64,000 bases of DNA, taken from Gordonia liuliyuniae (GTDB lineage Bacteria; Actinomycetota; Actinomycetes; Mycobacteriales; Mycobacteriaceae). The stretch is from contig NZ_JAKKOT010000006.1 of NCBI RefSeq assembly GCF_021739025.1, positions 124,001 to 188,000 of the forward strand, in the 5' to 3' direction. Position numbers and translations under genes: made by a program. Positions within the stretch are counted from its first letter, which is position 1; every line of letters begins with the position of its first letter. This document shows positions 19,528-29,070 of the stretch, piece after piece. The notes under the pieces were generated by a model that saw only the letters and a list, made by a program, of their open reading frames with translations, made no database searches and was not told where the DNA came from.

Positions 19528-20451
19528 TTACCTGTTGTCGGACTCGTCGTCAGACGGGGCTTCGGCCGGAGCGGTGTCCGACGGCGGGGCTTCGGCCCGG
19601 CGCTCACCGGTATCGGCACCGTCGTTGTCGCGGTACACGAACTGCATCGCGGGCAGCGTCGGATCGGAGGTGTTCACCACCAAGTTCTCCGACTGTTCGA
19701 TGCGACGTCGGCGGCCGACGTATTGGTCGGGGTCGACGTCTTCGGCCCCGGTGGGCGCGGCGTCGGATGGAGTCTCGAAGGACCCGCTCGCGGGCGTCGA
19801 CGCATCCGCACCGGGGGCCGCGGCCTGCTGCCGGCCGGTCTGCACCGGGAACGAGCCGGTCACCGACCGGATGTAGTCGTTGGCGTCACCGGTCTCCTCG
19901 GCGGGAGCCTGCGACGACGTGTCGCCGACCGCACTGCCGTGCGCGTCCGGCGACACGATTGACCCCAATCCCGGCGAACCCAATCCCGGCGTCGCCGCCG
20001 CGTCGCTCTCCCAGGTCGGCGTGTAGCCCTGCGTCACCGGGGCGACGACTTCGGTCGCGTCGTCCGCGGCTCGGGCGCCCGGACGTCCGGTGTCGAAGTC
20101 CTCACCCCTGGACTGGATGTCGGCGGACTGGATATCGGTGGACTGGATGTCGGCGGACTGGATATCGGTGGACTGGATGTCGGCGGACTGGGCACCAGCC
20201 GCATCGTCGGCGTCGGCGATCAGCGGTTCGGCACGGGCGGCCGACTCGCGGCCGCGAATCGTGAAGAGCGGTTCATCCTCGACTCCGCCTCGGCCCCGCT
20301 TGTTGGCGCGGAGGGTGTCGTACAGCAGGATGAGCAGGCCGACGACACAGACGACGATGCAGCCGATGGCGAGCCAGAAACTCGACTGCATCAGTGCGAC
20401 GACGAGCAAGACGAAGCCGATGAGGGTCATTCCCACGGCAATTGTCAGCAT
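19528..20451 (-). CDS. Membrane protein with two N-terminal helices and a long disordered tail
   Basis: 307 residues. Two membrane helices occupy about residues 3-24 and 27-45 with a very short turn, followed by a basic stretch (RANKRGRGG) and about 250 hydrophilic residues rich in Ala, Asp, Ser and Pro. The tail includes five tandem pentapeptides (SADIQ/STDIQ). Position directly downstream of wag31 resembles Rv2144c in mycobacteria, which also encodes a small transmembrane protein. The N-terminal part and the location suggest a membrane-anchored partner of the division machinery, but no function is known. Confidence 0.78.
   Translation of the reverse strand: MLTIAVGMTLIGFVLLVVALMQSSFWLAIGCIVVCVVGLLILLYDTLRANKRGRGGVEDEPLFTIRGRESAARAEPLIADADDAAGAQSADIQSTDIQSADIQSTDIQSADIQSRGEDFDTGRPGARAADDATEVVAPVTQGYTPTWESDAAATPGLGSPGLGSIVSPDAHGSAVGDTSSQAPAEETGDANDYIRSVTGSFPVQTGRQQAAAPGADASTPASGSFETPSDAAPTGAEDVDPDQYVGRRRRIEQSENLVVNTSDPTLPAMQFVYRDNDGADTGERRAEAPPSDTAPAEAPSDDESDNR
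20111..20191. repeat. 15-bp coding tandem repeat (S[AT]DIQ)
   Basis: Five full copies plus a partial copy of a 15-bp unit, alternating gactggatgtcggcg and gactggatatcggtg, so the higher-order unit is 30 bp. The near identity of alternating units points to recent duplication by slippage. It lies inside the disordered tail of the membrane protein and preserves frame. Confidence 0.95.
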
Positions 20452-20496
20452 GGGAAGTTCCTCATCGGCTCGGTCTGATCAGTTGTGACGGCCACG

Positions 20497-21285
20497 TCAG
20501 CTCTGCTGGTAGCCGCCGTCGAAGCCCTGGCCCTGCCCGGACTCCGCGGGTGCGGCGCTGCCGCGCTGCTGCAGTTCTTCCAACTGCGACTCCAGGTAGG
20601 TCTTCAGGCGCGTACGGTACTCACGCTCGAATGTCTTCAGCTGCTCGATCCGACCCTCCAGCACACCGCGCTGCTGGTTGATGGTCGTCATGATCTCGGT
20701 GTGCTTCTGCTCCGCGTCCCGCTGCAGGAAGTCGGCGCGCTCCTGCGCCTGACGGACCTGCGTCTCGGCACGCGTCTGCGCGTCGGCAAGGAGCGCTTCG
20801 CTGCGCTGGCGAGCGTCGGCGAGGGTTGCGTCGGCGTTGCCCTGGGCGTCGGCGACGAGTCCTTCGCTGCGCTGGCGAGCGTCGGAGAGCAGACCGTCCG
20901 CCTCGCCGCGTGCCGAACCGGTGACCCGGTCGGCGGTGTCCTGCGCGAGAGCGAGGATACGAGCGGCACGGCTGCTCGCCTCATCGTCGGTGGCAGGCGC
21001 CTGGGTGGGTGCCGCTGCTGCCGCGGGAGCCGGGGTCGGCTCCGGCGTCGGAGCGGGCGCAGCAAATGCCTGCGTCTGAGCGGGCCCTGCGGCGCGAGCT
21101 TCGGCGAGCTCGCTCTCCAACTCGCTGACGCGCTGCTTGAGATCGTTGTTCTCGTCGATCAGGCGTGCGAGTTCCGCCTCAGCGAAGTCGAGGAATTGGT
21201 CGACCTCGTCCTCGTTGTAGCCCCGCTTGCCGATCGGCGGTTTACTGAACGCCACGTTGTGCACATCAGCCGGTGTCAGCCGCAT
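20497..21285 (-). CDS. wag31: DivIVA-family polar growth protein
   Basis: 262-residue coiled-coil scaffold that marks the cell poles and recruits the wall-growth machinery. The N-terminal DivIVA domain is typical ([40 protein letters not shown]). A Pro/Ala-rich linker at about residues 66-100 is followed by a long C-terminal coiled coil from about 105 to 245. In mycobacteria Wag31 is phosphorylated by PknA/PknB on Thr73 near the start of this linker. It is transcribed after yggT and before the membrane protein at 19528. Confidence 0.96.
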   Translation of the reverse strand: MRLTPADVHNVAFSKPPIGKRGYNEDEVDQFLDFAEAELARLIDENNDLKQRVSELESELAEARAAGPAQTQAFAAPAPTPEPTPAPAAAAAPTQAPATDDEASSRAARILALAQDTADRVTGSARGEADGLLSDARQRSEGLVADAQGNADATLADARQRSEALLADAQTRAETQVRQAQERADFLQRDAEQKHTEIMTTINQQRGVLEGRIEQLKTFEREYRTRLKTYLESQLEELQQRGSAAPAESGQGQGFDGGYQQS

Positions 21286-21311
21286 TTGCCGAGTCCCCTC
21301 TTACCTTTCGT

Positions 21312-21331
21312 TCGCATCCGGGTGGATGCGA
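21312..21331. promoter_or_regulatory. Hairpin in the wag31 leader
   Basis: TCGCATCC and GGATGCGA form a perfect 8-bp stem around a 4-base loop, 27-46 bp upstream of the wag31 start. The surrounding 21286-21595 stretch (310 bp, no gene) also has an AT-rich TATTAAT at 21383-21389 on the minus strand that could be a -10 element. A separate wag31 promoter is plausible. Confidence 0.4.
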
Positions 21332-21595
21332 GATCGTCCGCCCGGGCGAACACGTCTATGCGACGATTTTCATCGCCATTCCATTAATACCAGTACCACT
21401 ACGTCACTAGCGTGTCATCTCGTCACTTCAGGACCAAGTGTCGCCGGAAGCCTCCACCAGTTCGACATCGAAACTCGATCGAATCGTCATCTGGCCCTGT
21501 TATGCCACGACGTCTACTCGCACGGAGTATCGTCTGGCCTGCGCCGATGGCAGCATTTGCTCGACACCGACGGGGCCTCCGGTCCGGCCCGCGGA

Positions 21596-21928
21596 TCACG
21601 TGACGGACGCGTACGCGAAGTGCTGTGTGATCTCCATTCCTATCGACACGACGATGAGCACAATCAGCAGAGACAGATCCAGACGAACGGCGCCGAGATT
21701 CAGCGGCGGGACGACGCGGCGCAAGAATTTCACCGGTGGGTCGGTCGAGGTGAACACGACTTCGATCGCGATCACGGACGGACCTTTCGGTCGCCACCGT
21801 CTGGCGAACGACTGCACCGTCTCGAGCACAAGCCTCGCCAGGAGCAGCATCGTGTAGACGAACAGAACGAAATAGAGGACCCACCGGATGGCCGCCACCC
21901 TCCACGGGTGCCTGATGACTAACCACAC
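21596..21928 (-). CDS. YggT-family membrane protein
   Basis: 110 residues with two hydrophobic segments separated by the family motif TDPPVKFLRRVVPPL (about residues 61-75). YggT proteins lie next to sepF in many Gram-positive division clusters and are thought to support division or osmotic homeostasis, but have no defined activity. The first GTG is at 21928; a second in-frame GTG at 21898 would match the mycobacterial length better, and neither has a convincing ribosome-binding site. Confidence 0.88.
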   Translation of the reverse strand: MWLVIRHPWRVAAIRWVLYFVLFVYTMLLLARLVLETVQSFARRWRPKGPSVIAIEVVFTSTDPPVKFLRRVVPPLNLGAVRLDLSLLIVLIVVSIGMEITQHFAYASVT

Positions 21929-21989
21929 CGCCGCGTCGCCGCGCCCGTGGGCGCGTCGACGCGGCGTGAGTCACTGCCGACACCGACGA

Positions 21990-22781
21990 TCAGGACTGGT
22001 TGGAGAACCCCGTCTCAGCGATCCGTCGACGCTGTTCAGGCGTCACGTCGATGCCTGCGGGCGAGAGCAGGAACACCTTGGTGGCGACCTTCTCCAGCGA
22101 GCCGCGCGCGGCGAACGCGAGGCCGGCAGCGAAATCGACGAGGCGCTTGGCGTCGTCGTTGCTCATGTCGACGAGATCCATGATGACCGGGTTGCCGTCG
22201 CGGTACCGCTCGCCGATGGTGCGCGCCTCCGAGTAGTCGGCCGGGCGCAGAGTGCTGATCTTGCCTGCCGCGTCACCCATCGGGTCGACCTCCATACGGG
22301 GCTCGGGAGCGATCGCGTTGGCGCCGCGCACGCTGAGGGTGGACGGGCGGTCGAGCGGCTCCAGTCGTGACCGAGCCGGGACCTCGTCGGACAGGCGGCG
22401 GGACGGGTGCGCATCGGCCATGTGGCGCGACGCGCCGTACGGACGGCTGGCCCGGGGCGCGTACCCGCGTGCGGCCTCGAACCGTTCTTCGCGAACCGGA
22501 GCCTCGAACTCGATCTCGCGGTAGCCGGCTTCGCGGTACTCGCCGCGGTACTCCGGCTCACGGAGTTCTCCCCGCACCATCTCGCCCCGCACCATGTCAT
22601 CGCGGTAGTCGTCGTCGTAGAACGGCTCCTCGCGCATCGCGTTAGAACGGTACTTCTCCATGTAGGTGCGCTCGCGCGCACTGAGCGGAGCGCCGTCGCC
22701 GGGCTCGTCGAAGTAGTCGTCGTCGTACTCGTTCGGAGGCACCATGCCGAAATATGCCTTGAACTTCTGCATCGTCGTCAT
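21990..22781 (-). CDS. sepF: SepF, FtsZ membrane anchor
   Basis: 263 residues from the ATG at 22781, preceded by AAAGG at a good distance. The N-terminal amphipathic membrane-binding helix (MQKFKAYFGMVPP) is followed by a charged Tyr/Arg/Glu-rich linker and the DUF552/SepF core from about residue 165 (GNPVIMDLVDMSNDDAKRLV; DFAAGLAFAARGSLEKV). In actinobacteria, which lack FtsA and ZipA, SepF links the FtsZ C-terminal tail to the membrane. The frame stays open to 22952, but the extra residues precede the membrane helix and overlap yggS, so they were excluded. Confidence 0.95.
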   Translation of the reverse strand: MTTMQKFKAYFGMVPPNEYDDDYFDEPGDGAPLSARERTYMEKYRSNAMREEPFYDDDYRDDMVRGEMVRGELREPEYRGEYREAGYREIEFEAPVREERFEAARGYAPRASRPYGASRHMADAHPSRRLSDEVPARSRLEPLDRPSTLSVRGANAIAPEPRMEVDPMGDAAGKISTLRPADYSEARTIGERYRDGNPVIMDLVDMSNDDAKRLVDFAAGLAFAARGSLEKVATKVFLLSPAGIDVTPEQRRRIAETGFSNQS

Positions 22782-22863
22782 CGGAAGCCTTTCTACGGAT
22801 GCGCGAGGTGGTTGTGAAAGTCGGGGTCTATTGATCCAGATGGTTCTGCTGTGGCCAATGTGA

Positions 22864-23598
22864 CTAAGGGGAGAGTATCGGCCTCGCGCCCATGATTGCG
22901 GTTCCGACACGCACACACGTCGATCCGTGTGCGATGGCCTGTTCCAGATCACCGGACATGCCGGCTGACAACTCGCGCGCGCCCGGATGGTCGGCGACGA
23001 AGCGTTCGCGAATGCCAGCGGCCCTCGCCATCGCCTCGTCCGGCTCCAGACCCAACGGTGCGATCACCATGAGCCCGTCCAACCGCAGTTCGTCCGCGTG
23101 GCCGGCGACCCGGTCCGCCGCGCCGCGCAGATCGGACTCGACAAGTCCCCCGCGTTCGGGATCGCCGTCCAAGCTCATCTGCAGCAGGACACCGAGCGGG
23201 TCGGTCCGCTCACCGTCGTCCAGGCTGCGTCGTACTGCTCCCCCGAGCGCGTCGACGAGGTCGATCGAGTCGACAGAATGCACACGCCGCGCCCACCGGC
23301 TCACCGAACGCGCCTTCTTCCGCTGCACTCGGCCGATCATGTCCGCGGCGAAGACGACGTCGCCACGATCGGCGCGGATCTGCGCGACCTTCCGGCTCGC
23401 CTCCGGCTCACGGGACTCACCGAACTCGCGGACCCCGAGATCGATCAGATGCTCGACGTCTGCTGCGGGAAAGAACTTCGTGACGACGAGGAGGGTGACA
23501 TCGCCGTGGGGGCGACCCGTGGCGCGTTCAGCGACGGCGACCCGCTCACGTGCCGCCGCGAGCGCCGTCGCGAGTTCGGCACGGCGGCCGCCGGTCAC
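22864..23598 (-). CDS. YggS/PROSC-family PLP homeostasis protein
   Basis: 244-residue alanine-racemase-fold (type III) PLP-binding protein. The PLP lysine is Lys41 in LLVVTKFFPA, and the conserved HSVDS and GMSGDLEQAIAHGSTCVRVG blocks are present. The canonical HFIGxLQxNK segment is changed to ADMIGRVQRKKA, so the usual histidine is lost. Family members buffer pyridoxal phosphate and influence amino-acid pools. The start overlaps the upstream stop by 4 bp (ATGA), as in the mycobacterial cluster. Confidence 0.93.
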   Translation of the reverse strand: MTGGRRAELATALAAARERVAVAERATGRPHGDVTLLVVTKFFPAADVEHLIDLGVREFGESREPEASRKVAQIRADRGDVVFAADMIGRVQRKKARSVSRWARRVHSVDSIDLVDALGGAVRRSLDDGERTDPLGVLLQMSLDGDPERGGLVESDLRGAADRVAGHADELRLDGLMVIAPLGLEPDEAMARAAGIRERFVADHPGARELSAGMSGDLEQAIAHGSTCVRVGTAIMGARPILSP

Positions 23599-24308
23599 TC
23601 CGAGTCCATCCAGATCACCGATGCGATCCGGCCGGTCGGCGCACCGCGTCGATGACTGAACAGGCGCGTGTCGGTGATCGTGCAGCGCGGATCCGCGGCG
23701 ACCGCCGCGACTCCCGCCTCGATCAGCTGCCGCCGGATGCCGGCGCGCAGGTCAAGGCCTGCGGTCCCCTTCGCGGTCCGCGCCGCGCTGCCGGGGAGAT
23801 GCTTCTCGACGTCCGCCTGCATCGCAGGCGGGACCTCGTACTCGTCGCCGCTGGCGGCGGGGCCGAGGAAGGCTCCGATGCGCTCGGGCTTCGCCCCGAG
23901 TTCGATCATCTTGTCGAGCACCCGCGGAACGATCCCGATGCGTGCGCCGACGCGTCCGGCGTGGACGGCGGCGATCACACCGGCCTCGTCGTCGCTGAGC
24001 AGTACCGGGACGCAGTCGGCGGTCAGCACGGCCAGGACGAGATCGGTCTGCGTCGTCACGAGTGCGTCGGTGACCGGTACCGGCGCGGCGACGGGTCCCT
24101 CGACGACGGTGACCGTTCGCGAGTGGACCTGCTCCATCCAGACGACGCGATCGGGCCCCACCCCGAGATCACGCGCCAGACGGGCACGGTTGTGTGCAAC
24201 GGCGTCCGGGTCGTCGCCGACATGGTCACCGAGATTGAACGAGTCGTACGGCGCCTGCGAGACGCCACCGGCCCGCGTGGTCACGGCACGACGGACCTTG
24301 AAGGTCAT
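23595..24308 (-). CDS. pgeF: PgeF/YfiH-family multicopper-like peptidoglycan editing factor
   Basis: 237-residue DUF152 protein. The metal-binding residues expected for the family are present: His62 in MEQVHS, Cys99 in TADCVPV and His116 in AAVHAGR. Family members have been reported as purine nucleoside phosphorylase/adenosine deaminase-like enzymes and, in E. coli, as an amidase that removes L-Ser wrongly incorporated into peptidoglycan precursors (PgeF). Location between ftsZ and yggS is conserved and consistent with a wall-related role. Confidence 0.92.
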   Translation of the reverse strand: MTFKVRRAVTTRAGGVSQAPYDSFNLGDHVGDDPDAVAHNRARLARDLGVGPDRVVWMEQVHSRTVTVVEGPVAAPVPVTDALVTTQTDLVLAVLTADCVPVLLSDDEAGVIAAVHAGRVGARIGIVPRVLDKMIELGAKPERIGAFLGPAASGDEYEVPPAMQADVEKHLPGSAARTAKGTAGLDLRAGIRRQLIEAGVAAVAADPRCTITDTRLFSHRRGAPTGRIASVIWMDSE

Positions 24309-24324
24309 GCGTTGTCTGGTCCTT

Positions 24325-25497
24325 CTACTTCATGAAGTCGGGCACGTCGACGTCGTCGTCGTCGAAACGGAGCGAGTTGCGGCGCGGCGCGGGCTCACCG
24401 AACGGGTTCCCGGCCTTCTCCCGGTTGCCTCCGAACAGCGGGTCGTCCTTGGACTCGGGCGTCGAGACCTCGCCGGCACTGGCGTTGGCGACCGACCCCG
24501 AGCCCGCGGCCGGAGCTGCCGCTGCGGGCGTCTCGGAGCGTTTGCGCGAGGCGCTGCCGTCGAAGCCTGCGGCGATGACGGTCACCCGGACCTCGTCACC
24601 GAGGTTGTCGTCGATCACGGTGCCGAAGATGATGTTGGCGTCCTCATGCGCGGCCTCCTGCACCTGTGACGCGGCGTCGTTGATCTCGAACAGGCCGAGA
24701 TCACTGCCGCCCGCGATCGAGATCAGCACGCCGCGAGCGCCTTCCATCGATGCTTCCAGAAGCGGCGAGTTGATCGCGGCCTGGGCGGCCTTGCTGGCCC
24801 GTCCCTCGCCGCGTGATGCGCCGATGCCCATGAGCGCACTGCCCGCATCGCTCATGACGCCCTTGACGTCGGCGAAGTCGACGTTGATCAGGCCGGGGGT
24901 GGTGATCAGGTCGGTGATGCCCTGCACGCCGTTGAGCAGAACCTCGTCGGCGCTGCGGAACGCGTCCATCAGCGACAGTTGCGAGTCGCCGAGCTGGAGG
25001 AGTCGGTCGTTCGGGATGACGATCAGCGTGTCGCAGGACTCGCGGAGGGCGGTGATGCCGTCGTCGGCCTGGTTGCCGCGTCGCTTGCCCTCGAAGGAGA
25101 ACGGTCGTGTGACAACGCCGACGGTCAATGCGCCCAGCTTGCGGGCGATCGACGCGACGACGGGCGCGCCGCCGGTGCCGGTGCCGCCGCCCTCGCCCGC
25201 GGTGACGAAGACCATGTCGGCGCCCTTGAGGAGCTCCTCGATCTCGTCACGCGCGTCCTCGGCCGCGGCACGGCCGACGTCGGGATTGGCACCCGCGCCG
25301 AGACCGCGCGTCGAGTCGCGTCCGATGTCGAGTTTGACGTCGGCGTCGGAGATCAACAGGGCCTGCGCATCGGTGTTGATCGCGATGAATTCAACACCTT
25401 TGAGTCCCTGCTCGATCATCCGGTTGACAGCGTTGACACCGCCGCCGCCGATGCCGACGACCTTGATGACAGCCAGGTAATTGTGGGGTGGCGTCAT
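24325..25497 (-). CDS. ftsZ: Cell division GTPase FtsZ
   Basis: 390-residue tubulin homologue that forms the Z-ring. The GTP-binding signature GGGTGTGG is at residues 103-110, and the T7 synergy loop contains [12 protein letters not shown] disordered linker from about residue 320 ends in the conserved tail [12 protein letters not shown], the docking site for SepF and FtsW. The start ATG at 25497 follows GGAAGG. The 242-bp gap to ftsQ probably contains an ftsZ promoter, since the rest of the cluster is tightly packed. Confidence 0.98.
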   Translation of the reverse strand: MTPPHNYLAVIKVVGIGGGGVNAVNRMIEQGLKGVEFIAINTDAQALLISDADVKLDIGRDSTRGLGAGANPDVGRAAAEDARDEIEELLKGADMVFVTAGEGGGTGTGGAPVVASIARKLGALTVGVVTRPFSFEGKRRGNQADDGITALRESCDTLIVIPNDRLLQLGDSQLSLMDAFRSADEVLLNGVQGITDLITTPGLINVDFADVKGVMSDAGSALMGIGASRGEGRASKAAQAAINSPLLEASMEGARGVLISIAGGSDLGLFEINDAASQVQEAAHEDANIIFGTVIDDNLGDEVRVTVIAAGFDGSASRKRSETPAAAAPAAGSGSVANASAGEVSTPESKDDPLFGGNREKAGNPFGEPAPRRNSLRFDDDDVDVPDFMK

Positions 25498-25542
25498 GAT
25501 GCCTTCCTACTTCGAACTCGAACCCTAAAGCTCAACCAAAGG

Positions 25543-25558
25543 GTTATAGTTATGTCAA
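25543..25558 (-). promoter_or_regulatory. AT-rich promoter-like box upstream of ftsZ
   Basis: The minus strand reads TTGACATAACTATAAC about 45-60 bp before the ftsZ start. TTGACA resembles a -35 box and TATAAC a -10 box, but they are only 4 bp apart, so they belong to different or non-canonical promoters. AACCCT and AGGGTT between this box and the start can pair. The 25498-25739 interval is the largest gap in this part of the cluster and holds no gene. Confidence 0.4.
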
Positions 25559-25689
25559 GTACTTGCGCTGTGCTCAACGGTATTGACTTCGCCCGGCCAC
25601 GCCGTGCAAGGCGTCTGGGCGTGTCGCGATTCGCCACCGGAATTGTTCGCCCGGGCTCAGAACACTGCGTTCCCAGCGCACGGGACTCC

Positions 25690-25722
25690 GGAACACGGTC
25701 AGAAGCGGGAACACGGTCAGAA
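25690..25722. repeat. Two-copy 18-bp repeat after ftsQ
   Basis: ggaacacggtcagaa occurs at 25690-25704 and again at 25708-25722, each with a minus-strand TGA, 18-40 bp downstream of the ftsQ stop. A degenerate copy (ctcagaacac) lies at 25656. Confidence 0.7.
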
Positions 25723-25739
25723 CGCAGGGGCGCTCTCCG

Positions 25740-26462
25740 TCACTTGACCGCCGGATAATCCGGGCTCGACACGTTGAACTCGTCGCCTTTGAGCCTGAGG
25801 ATCTGACGGAGCGACTCGGCCTTCTCGTCGTTCTGGGACGAATCGCCCCACACCGCACGGCGTTCGCTGTCGAGGACGAGCGTGATGTCCACCGGCGACG
25901 ACGCCTCGATCGACGCCGTCCGATCGTGTAGCCACTGCGGAAGCGCCTGCGCGACCTTCAGCACGGCCGTCGTCGTCGGATCCTTCGGCCCCGGATGATC
26001 GGTGACGAGCGTCGGCAGCCCGGCGAAGGTCGACGGCAGCGACTTCCGGTCCGGGAAACTCTGGTACGTGACGCCGAGTCGGTCCATCACGGCGACCTTC
26101 CCGTCCTGTTCCACGATGGCGACGGGGACGCGTTCAGTCACGTCGATTGCGAGCGTCGACGGATACTCCCGCTCGACTGTCACCTCTTCGATCGCGGGCA
26201 GCACGGCGATCCGGCTTGCGATCGCGGCGGTGTCGACCTGCAGGAGCGGTGTGCCGGTCGGCGCCTGCGCGACGCGCAGGATCTCGGTCTGGTCGACGAC
26301 CTTCGCGCCGACGACGTCGACGTTGCGGACCGACATGAGCGGGGTGAGATAGGCGACGGCCACCGCAGAACCGACGACGATCAGCGCCAAGACCAGTGCG
26401 ACGATCACCGTCGCGCGGCTCGGACGTCGACCGTTCTCGCCGCGGCCGCGGCGAGAACTCAT
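25740..26462 (-). CDS. ftsQ: Cell division protein FtsQ
   Basis: 240 residues from the ATG at 26462, which overlaps the murC stop as ATGA. A short basic N-terminus is followed by one membrane helix (about residues 18-40), a POTRA domain ([40 protein letters not shown]) and the FtsQ/DivIB beta domain ending at YPAVK. FtsQ links FtsL/FtsB-type proteins and PbpB/FtsW in the divisome. The much longer upstream extension of this frame reads antiparallel to murC codons and is not real. Confidence 0.95.
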   Translation of the reverse strand: MSSRRGRGENGRRPSRATVIVALVLALIVVGSAVAVAYLTPLMSVRNVDVVGAKVVDQTEILRVAQAPTGTPLLQVDTAAIASRIAVLPAIEEVTVEREYPSTLAIDVTERVPVAIVEQDGKVAVMDRLGVTYQSFPDRKSLPSTFAGLPTLVTDHPGPKDPTTTAVLKVAQALPQWLHDRTASIEASSPVDITLVLDSERRAVWGDSSQNDEKAESLRQILRLKGDEFNVSSPDYPAVK

Positions 26463-27934
26463 TCGCTCGCAGCCAGCGCCGACAGGATCGACGCGGCCTG
26501 CATCGTGATGTCCCCTGCACCGATCGTCAGCACCAGATCGCCGCGTCGCGCGCGCTCGGCGACCGCACCAGCGATCTCGGACATATTCGGCACGAACGCG
26601 GCGGGCACCGTCACCCGGTCGGCGATGAGGAGCCCGCTCACTCCGGGCTGCGGAGCCTCCCTCGCCCCGTACACGTCGGCGACGAGGACTTCGTCGGCGA
26701 GGCTGAGGGACGCCGCGAACGCGGACGCGAACTCGGCGGTACGCGAGTACAGGTGCGGCTGGAAGACGGCGATCACCCGGCCGGAACCGTGACGGACCAC
26801 GTCGCGCGCAGCCTCCAGCACTGCGCGGACCTCGGTCGGATGGTGTGCGTAGTCGTCGTAGACGTCCACTTCGCGTTCCCGCCCGCGGAACTCGAATCGC
26901 CGGTGGACTCCACCGAACCCCTCGATTCCGTCGGCCACCGTGTCGGCGTCGACGCCGGTGCGCACACAGCCGACGAGCGCACCGAGCGCGTTGAGTGCCA
27001 TGTGCCGTCCGGGCAGCGTCACTTCGAGCGACCGCTCGACGACGCCGTCGATGATCGGCGGGTGCAGCCGGACCGCCGACGTACTGCCCGCTCCGCGCGG
27101 GGTCACTTCGAGCAGTTCGGCGACGAGCGGGACTCCTGGAGCCAGGTCGGCGTGGGTGCCCGACCCGTAGCCGAGTACCGCCACTCCCCGATCGGCCAGC
27201 GGGGCCGCGCACCGACCGCCGAGCGCGGCCGATCCCAGATCGTCCAGGCACAGGACGAGGCTGCCGCCCGGGCGGATCTGCGAGGCGAACGCGTCGAACA
27301 CGTCGACGTATGCGGCTTCGGTCCCGAAGAAGTCCAGATGATCGACTTCGATGTTGGTCACGACGACGACGTCCGGCGTGTACTTCAACAGCGAGCCGTC
27401 GCTCTCGTCGGCTTCGGCGACGAACACGTCACCGCTCCCGTGATGGGCGTTGGTACCCGACTCGTTGAGTTCCCCGCCGATGGCGAACGACGGGTCGACG
27501 CCGCTGTGCTGGAGGGCGACGACAGACATCGACGTCGTCGACGTCTTCCCGTGTGTGCCGGACACGAGCAACGTCCGATAGTCGGTCATGAGCAGTGCGA
27601 GGACCTCCGGGCGGTACAGGATCTCAATGCCGCGCTCGCGTGCGGCGACGAGCTCCGGGTTGTCGTCGGGGATCGCCGCGCGGGTGGTGACGACGACGGT
27701 CGGCCCGCCGTCGAGCAGATCGAGGGCCGACGGGGCGTGGCCGACCTGCACGAGGGCTCCCCTCGTGCGCAACGCGAGAATGCCGCGGGAGTCCTTGGCG
27801 TCAGAACCGGACACCTGCCCGCCGCGAGCGAGCAGGATTCGAGCGAGGCCCGACATGCCAGCTCCGCCGATACCGACCATGTGGACCCGGGCGAGCTGCG
27901 TGGGCAGCTGCCGCGGTGTTGCGGGCGCGGTCAT
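26459..27934 (-). CDS. murC: UDP-N-acetylmuramate--L-alanine ligase
   Basis: 491 residues from the ATG at 27934 (ATGA overlap with the murG stop). Cytoplasmic ATP-dependent ligase that adds L-Ala to UDP-MurNAc. The N-terminal nucleotide-sugar site is [15 protein letters not shown], the ATP loop GTHGKTS is at residues 126-132, and EADESDGS and DDYAHHPTE follow in the central and C-terminal domains. All Mur ligase landmarks are present, in contrast to the MurF remnant upstream in the same cluster. Confidence 0.97.
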   Translation of the reverse strand: MTAPATPRQLPTQLARVHMVGIGGAGMSGLARILLARGGQVSGSDAKDSRGILALRTRGALVQVGHAPSALDLLDGGPTVVVTTRAAIPDDNPELVAARERGIEILYRPEVLALLMTDYRTLLVSGTHGKTSTTSMSVVALQHSGVDPSFAIGGELNESGTNAHHGSGDVFVAEADESDGSLLKYTPDVVVVTNIEVDHLDFFGTEAAYVDVFDAFASQIRPGGSLVLCLDDLGSAALGGRCAAPLADRGVAVLGYGSGTHADLAPGVPLVAELLEVTPRGAGSTSAVRLHPPIIDGVVERSLEVTLPGRHMALNALGALVGCVRTGVDADTVADGIEGFGGVHRRFEFRGREREVDVYDDYAHHPTEVRAVLEAARDVVRHGSGRVIAVFQPHLYSRTAEFASAFAASLSLADEVLVADVYGAREAPQPGVSGLLIADRVTVPAAFVPNMSEIAGAVAERARRGDLVLTIGAGDITMQAASILSALAASE

Positions 27935-29070
27935 CGGCTTCTTCTCTCTCGTGCGAGTTCCAGGGCGGCGTTCGCGACCGCGACGGCGGCGTCGCGATGG
28001 CCGACGCCCGCAGCGGACGCGCCCATCGCATCCAGTCGGTCGGTGTCGTTGATGAGCGCCGGAATCTCGCGGCCGACCCATTCGGCGGTGACGACGTCGT
28101 TGTCGACGATCACGCACCCGCCGACCTGTTCGACGGGCAGCGCGTTGAGCCGCTGCTCCCCGTTGCCGTGGGGAAGCGGCACGTACACCGCGGGCAGTCC
28201 CGTCGCGGAGATCTCGGCGACAGTCATCGCACCGGACCGGCACATGACCAGGTCGGCGGCCGCGTACGCGAGGTCCATCCGGTTGAGGTAGCTGACCCCG
28301 ACGTACGGGGGTGCGCCGTCCGGCGAGATCGGGTCGATCGAGTTCTTGGGTCCGTACGCATGCAGCACGCCGACTCCAGCGGCCCCGAGGGCGGTCGCGG
28401 CGGGCGCGACGGCCTCGTTGAGCCGTTGTGCGCCTTGAGAGCCACCGAAAACCAGGAGCGTCGGCGTATCCGGGGCCAGACCGAAGAACTGCCGCGCCTG
28501 GGCACGGATCGCAGCGCGGTCAAGGGTGGCGATTGCGCCGCGTACCGGGATTCCGACGACCTGCGCGTCCGCGAGACCGCTGTCGGCGACGGCGGCCAGC
28601 ACTCGATCGGCGAACTTGGCGCCGACCTTATTGGCGATGCCCGCGCTGGCGTTCGCCTCGTGGATGACCACGGGCAGCCGACGTGACCGACGCGCGTGCG
28701 CGCGCGCCGCGAGGTACGCGGGCAGTGCCACGTAACCGCCGAAACCGACCACGACGTCGGCGTCGACCTCCGCGAAGACCTTCCGGGTCGCGGCAACCGA
28801 CCTGGCGACACGCCATGGTGTCTTGGCCAACTCGACACCGGGTTTACGCGGCAGCGGAACGGGCGGAATCAGTCTCAGGTCGTAGCCGCGGTCGGGCACG
28901 ATCGTCGTCTCTAACCCTCGCGTGGTGCCGAGGGCGGTGATGCGCGCGGTCGGCTCGAGTCGGCGTACCGCGTCCGCGACGGCGAGCGCCGGTTCGATAT
29001 GGCCTGCCGTTCCGCCTCCCGCGACGACGACGGACAACGGCCTCACGCCGGACCCACTGTTCTTGCTCAC
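27931..29070 (-). CDS. murG: Lipid II synthase, UDP-GlcNAc transferase MurG
   Basis: 379 residues from the GTG at 29070, which overlaps the ftsW stop as GTGA; an ATG at 29100 would give 10 more residues. GT28-family enzyme on the inner membrane face that transfers GlcNAc from UDP-GlcNAc to lipid I. Key loops: [53 protein letters not shown] and [16 protein letters not shown]. Tightly coupled to ftsW and murC. Confidence 0.97.
   Translation of the reverse strand: MSKNSGSGVRPLSVVVAGGGTAGHIEPALAVADAVRRLEPTARITALGTTRGLETTIVPDRGYDLRLIPPVPLPRKPGVELAKTPWRVARSVAATRKVFAEVDADVVVGFGGYVALPAYLAARAHARRSRRLPVVIHEANASAGIANKVGAKFADRVLAAVADSGLADAQVVGIPVRGAIATLDRAAIRAQARQFFGLAPDTPTLLVFGGSQGAQRLNEAVAPAATALGAAGVGVLHAYGPKNSIDPISPDGAPPYVGVSYLNRMDLAYAAADLVMCRSGAMTVAEISATGLPAVYVPLPHGNGEQRLNALPVEQVGGCVIVDNDVVTAEWVGREIPALINDTDRLDAMGASAAGVGHRDAAVAVANAALELARERRSR

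Noticed and set aside
25740-27251. A 503-residue version of FtsQ starting at 27251
   Set aside because: The first 260 codons are an arginine-rich shadow of murC; the ATGA overlap at 26462 gives a normal FtsQ.
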